DNA of 25,411 nucleotides from SM23-62 sp964575235 (GTDB taxonomy: Bacteria; Bacteroidota; Bacteroidia; Bacteroidales; SM23-62). A program made the position numbers and the translations under genes. The stretch is from positions 1 through 25,411 of the forward strand of contig CAZNQG010000048.1 of the NCBI GenBank assembly GCA_964575235.1, given 5' to 3'. The notes beneath the pieces were generated by a model that was not told where the DNA came from, searched no databases, and saw only the letters and a list, made by a program, of their open reading frames with translations. This document shows positions 22,838 through 25,411 of this stretch, one piece after another; position 1 is the first letter of the stretch; each line of letters opens with the position of its first letter.

Positions 22838-25033
22838 ATGTTAGACGTTATTACGAAGACAATCGATCTGGAAGACGGGAGGAGCATCACGATCGAGACC
22901 GGGAAACTGGCCAAGCAGGCCGACGGAGCGGTTGTCGTAAAAATGGGCAAGACCATGTTGCTGGCAACTGTGGTCTCAGCCAAGGAAGCAAAGGAAGAAG
23001 TTGATTTTATGCCCCTTTCGGTTGACTATAAAGAGAAGTTTGCAGCAGCTGGAAGATTTCCCGGCGGATTCCTGAAAAGGGAAACCCGTCCGGATGATTA
23101 TGAAATATTGATTTCAAGGCTCGTGGACCGGGCCCTGAGACCCCTTTTCCCGGACGATTATCATGCCGAGACTTTTGTAAACGTAATGCTTATTTCCGCC
23201 GAGGCGGATATCATGCCCGATGCATTGGCCGGACTGGCCGCATCGGCTGCCATGAGTGTATCGGACATCCCCTTCAACGGGCCCATCTCCGAAGTGAGAG
23301 TGGCCAGGGTGGATGGCAAACTGGTGATCAATCCCACCTTCAGACAGCTGGAACAGGCCGACATCGATATCATCGTGGGGGCAACAGAGAAAAACATCAT
23401 GATGGTTGAAGGCGAGATGGACGAAGTGTCCGAGAAGGACATGCTGGAAGCCATCAAGTTCGCACACGAAGAGATTAAAAAGCACTGCAGGATACAGCTT
23501 GAGTTGCAGAAGGAGGCGGGAAAAACGGAAAAACGCAGTTACGAGCACGAGCAGAACGACGAGGCCATGGAAGCCGGGATAAACAAGAAGGCTTATGACA
23601 AGCTCACAAAAATCGCGTCCGCGAGCCTGTCCAAGCAGGAAAGGCACGATGCCATCGATGCGGTAAAGGAAGAGATGAAGGCGGAACTGATCACCGAAGA
23701 CAATGAAGAAGCTGCCGCCAGGGAAATCATGTTCAACCGTTATTTCCACGTGGTGGAAAAACAGGCTCTCAGGGACCTGATCCTGGACAAGGGTCAAAGA
23801 GTGGACGGCAGGAAGGACAACGAGATAAGGGATATCTGGTGCGAGGTGGACTGCCTTCCCGCAGCCCACGGGTCCGCCATTTTCACCCGTGGAGAAACCC
23901 AGTCCCTTTCCTCCGTGACCCTGGGCAACAAAATGGACATGAAACTCATCGACGAGGTACTGATACAGGGGACCGACAAGTTCACCCTGCATTATAATTT
24001 CCCACCGTTCTCCACCGGTGACGCCCGCCCGAACCGGGGAATCAGCCGCCGGGAGGTGGGACACGGGAACCTTGCACACCGGGCCCTGAAAAGGGTCATT
24101 CCCCTGGGACAGGAAAACCCCTATGCGGTAAGAATCGTATCGGACATCCTTGAATCCAACGGTTCATCCTCCATGGCGACGGTTTGCGCGGGTACCCTGG
24201 CCCTGATGGATTGCGGGGTAAAGATCCGCAAGCCGGTATCCGGGATTGCCATGGGACTGATCACCGAGGCCGGTTCGAAAAAGTACGCCATCCTATCGGA
24301 CATTTTGGGAGATGAGGACCACCTGGGCGACATGGATTTCAAGGTAGCGGGGACCCGTGAAGGGATTACCGCCACCCAGATGGACATCAAGGTGGACGGG
24401 CTGCCCTACGAGATCCTGGAGGAAGCCCTGGAACAGGCCAGGAAGGGAAGGCTTTACATCCTGGACAAGATGATGGAAGTCATACAGAAACCCAGGGAGG
24501 ATTACAAACCGCACGTTCCGAGGATCGTCCAGATCACCATCAACAAGGACCTTATCGGTGCACTGATCGGTCCCGGCGGGAAAGTCATACAGGGCATCCA
24601 GAGCGATACCGGGGCGACCATCGTGATCGAAGAGATCGACAACCGGGGCGTGGTGGATGTATTTGCCGACAATAAGGCTGCCATCGATGCCGCCCTGGCC
24701 AGAATCAACGAGATCGTTCAGGAACCCGAAATCGGGGAGATATACAAAGGCAAGGTCAAAGGTGTGGTTTCCTTCGGTTGTTTCGTAGAGATCATGCCGG
24801 GAAGGGAAGGGCTCCTTCACATCTCGGAATGGGACTGGAGAAGGATCGAAAAAATGGACGACGAGGTCAAGGTAGGCGACGAGATCGAGGTAAAACTCAT
24901 CGATATTGACTCTAAGAACGGCAACCTCAAGCTTTCAAGGAAAGTCCTCAGGCCAAAGCCGGATCGCGGTTCGGACCAGCGGCAACATTCCAGAGAACAC
25001 AAGCCACGCCACGAAGAGCGTAAACCTCATTAA
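22838..25033 (+). CDS. pnp: Polyribonucleotide nucleotidyltransferase (PNPase)
   Basis: PNPase degrades RNA 3' to 5' using phosphate, releasing nucleoside diphosphates, and can add tails in reverse. The 731-residue protein has two RNase PH cores (about 10-230 and 330-550) joined by a helical linker. FPGGFLKRE and the GSSSM phosphate-binding motif (about 442-446) mark the catalytic side. A KH domain with the loop GPGG near 578-581 and an S1 domain from about 633 (GEIYKGKVKGVVSFGCFVEI) bind RNA. A short basic tail rich in His, Arg and Lys closes the protein. The only good promoter upstream is that of rpsO, so read-through past the terminator or a promoter I cannot see supplies its mRNA. Confidence 0.98.
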   Translation: MLDVITKTIDLEDGRSITIETGKLAKQADGAVVVKMGKTMLLATVVSAKEAKEEVDFMPLSVDYKEKFAAAGRFPGGFLKRETRPDDYEILISRLVDRALRPLFPDDYHAETFVNVMLISAEADIMPDALAGLAASAAMSVSDIPFNGPISEVRVARVDGKLVINPTFRQLEQADIDIIVGATEKNIMMVEGEMDEVSEKDMLEAIKFAHEEIKKHCRIQLELQKEAGKTEKRSYEHEQNDEAMEAGINKKAYDKLTKIASASLSKQERHDAIDAVKEEMKAELITEDNEEAAAREIMFNRYFHVVEKQALRDLILDKGQRVDGRKDNEIRDIWCEVDCLPAAHGSAIFTRGETQSLSSVTLGNKMDMKLIDEVLIQGTDKFTLHYNFPPFSTGDARPNRGISRREVGHGNLAHRALKRVIPLGQENPYAVRIVSDILESNGSSSMATVCAGTLALMDCGVKIRKPVSGIAMGLITEAGSKKYAILSDILGDEDHLGDMDFKVAGTREGITATQMDIKVDGLPYEILEEALEQARKGRLYILDKMMEVIQKPREDYKPHVPRIVQITINKDLIGALIGPGGKVIQGIQSDTGATIVIEEIDNRGVVDVFADNKAAIDAALARINEIVQEPEIGEIYKGKVKGVVSFGCFVEIMPGREGLLHISEWDWRRIEKMDDEVKVGDEIEVKLIDIDSKNGNLKLSRKVLRPKPDRGSDQRQHSREHKPRHEERKPH

Positions 25034-25051
25034 ATATTCCGGTTTTGTAAG

Positions 25052-25085
25052 CGGCCGTTCCAGGCGGCCGGTACTTTCTTTTTCG
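25052..25085 (+). terminator. Probable terminator after pnp
   Basis: CGGCCG (25052-25057) and CGGCCG (25065-25070) pair around a 7-base loop. GTACTTTCTTTTTC follows, a T-rich but interrupted tail. The position, 18 bases after the pnp stop, fits. Confidence 0.5.
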
Positions 25086-25093
25086 TATCTTTA
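25086..25093 (+). promoter_or_regulatory. Candidate -7 box for the prolyl oligopeptidase gene
   Basis: TATCTTTA matches TAnnTTTG at 7 of 8 positions, just after the pnp terminator and 29 bases before the ATG at 25123. No -33 element is seen. Confidence 0.35.
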
Positions 25094-25122
25094 GGTTACT
25101 ACATGACCCAAAAACCGAACCA

Positions 25123-25411
25123 ATGAAAAATTACCTAATCATCCTGGCAATGGTATCAATTCTTGCATGCACCCCTCAGAAATACGAATATCCGGAAACC
25201 CGTAAGGTGGACACGGTCGACAATTATTTCGGCACCCTGGTGCCTGATCCGTACCGCTGGCTGGAAGACGACCGGTCGCCGGAAACGGAAGCCTGGGTCC
25301 GGGCCCAGAATGAAGTCACCTTCGCTTATCTGGAGAAAATACCTTACCGGGATAAAATCAAGGAAAGGATTACCGAATTGATAAATTACCCGAAATCCGG
25401 GGCACCCTGGA
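25123..25411 (+). CDS. Prolyl oligopeptidase family (S9) lipoprotein, 3' end outside window
   Basis: Only the first 96 residues are present. A lipoprotein signal (ILAC, lipidated C16) is followed by the N-terminal signature of S9A prolyl oligopeptidases: YPETRKVDTVDNYFGTLV, then DPYRWLEDD, AWVRAQNEVT and YLEKIPYRDKI. The family cleaves short peptides after proline with a Ser-Asp-His triad, which lies near the C-terminus and cannot be checked here. A lipid anchor would place it in the periplasm or at the outer membrane. The usual full length is about 700 residues. Confidence 0.92.
   Translation, partial: MKNYLIILAMVSILACTPQKYEYPETRKVDTVDNYFGTLVPDPYRWLEDDRSPETEAWVRAQNEVTFAYLEKIPYRDKIKERITELINYPKSGAPW

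Noticed and set aside
1..25411. Mobile elements, CRISPR arrays, tRNA or rRNA genes, and known defence systems
   Set aside because: I looked for transposase or integrase genes, regularly spaced repeats, tRNA-like folds and defence-type domains and saw none.

Overview
The window looks like an ordinary chromosomal stretch of a Bacteroidota bacterium, probably Bacteroidales or a near relative, with a fairly high G+C content for the group. The evidence is the type III glutamine synthetase, a PorE-like TPR/propeller/OmpA protein of the type IX secretion kind, an ABC permease of the two-domain MacB/FtsX type common in this phylum, DUF2851, DUF3109 and DUF3267 proteins, the rpsO-pnp and prfA-pyrF pairs, and TAnnTTTG promoter boxes with few Shine-Dalgarno sequences. 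No plasmid, phage, insertion sequence, CRISPR array, tRNA or rRNA was seen.

Layout. 1-1.5 kb: an AbgT transporter whose start lies left of the window. 1.6-2.5 kb: a Tat-type aldo/keto reductase (minus strand). 2.7-2.9 kb: a small one-helix membrane protein with its own terminator. 3.0-5.4 kb: an orphan FtsX-type permease (minus), divergent from a stand-alone receiver-domain protein (5.5-5.9 kb). 5.9-9.4 kb, minus strand: a POT-like peptide transporter and a serpin lipoprotein followed by a DUF3267 membrane zincin. 9.55-11.6 kb: a Cys-rich DUF3109 protein and an M20 dipeptidase. 11.7-13.9 kb: glnN. 14.0-17.2 kb: the PorE-like protein and purM. 17.3-17.8 kb: a relatively AT-rich NTF2-like lipoprotein. 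17.95-19.9 kb: prfA and pyrF. 19.97-22.3 kb: a DUF2851 protein and a K+ channel with a TrkA-type RCK domain. 22.5-25.0 kb: rpsO and pnp. From 25.1 kb: the start of an S9 prolyl oligopeptidase lipoprotein that runs off the right edge.

How the genes fit together. Several genes deal with peptides and nitrogen: the AbgT and POT-like carriers, the M20 dipeptidase, the prolyl oligopeptidase, the serpin and glutamine synthetase. The rest is housekeeping: purine and pyrimidine synthesis, translation termination, S15, RNA decay and cell envelope. No multigene defence or mobile system is visible. The most unusual signals are a 13-bp perfect inverted repeat with nested direct repeats just before the prfA promoter, a dyad before the glnN promoter, a possible nuclease-like motif in the DUF2851 protein, and the serpin/membrane-zincin pair.
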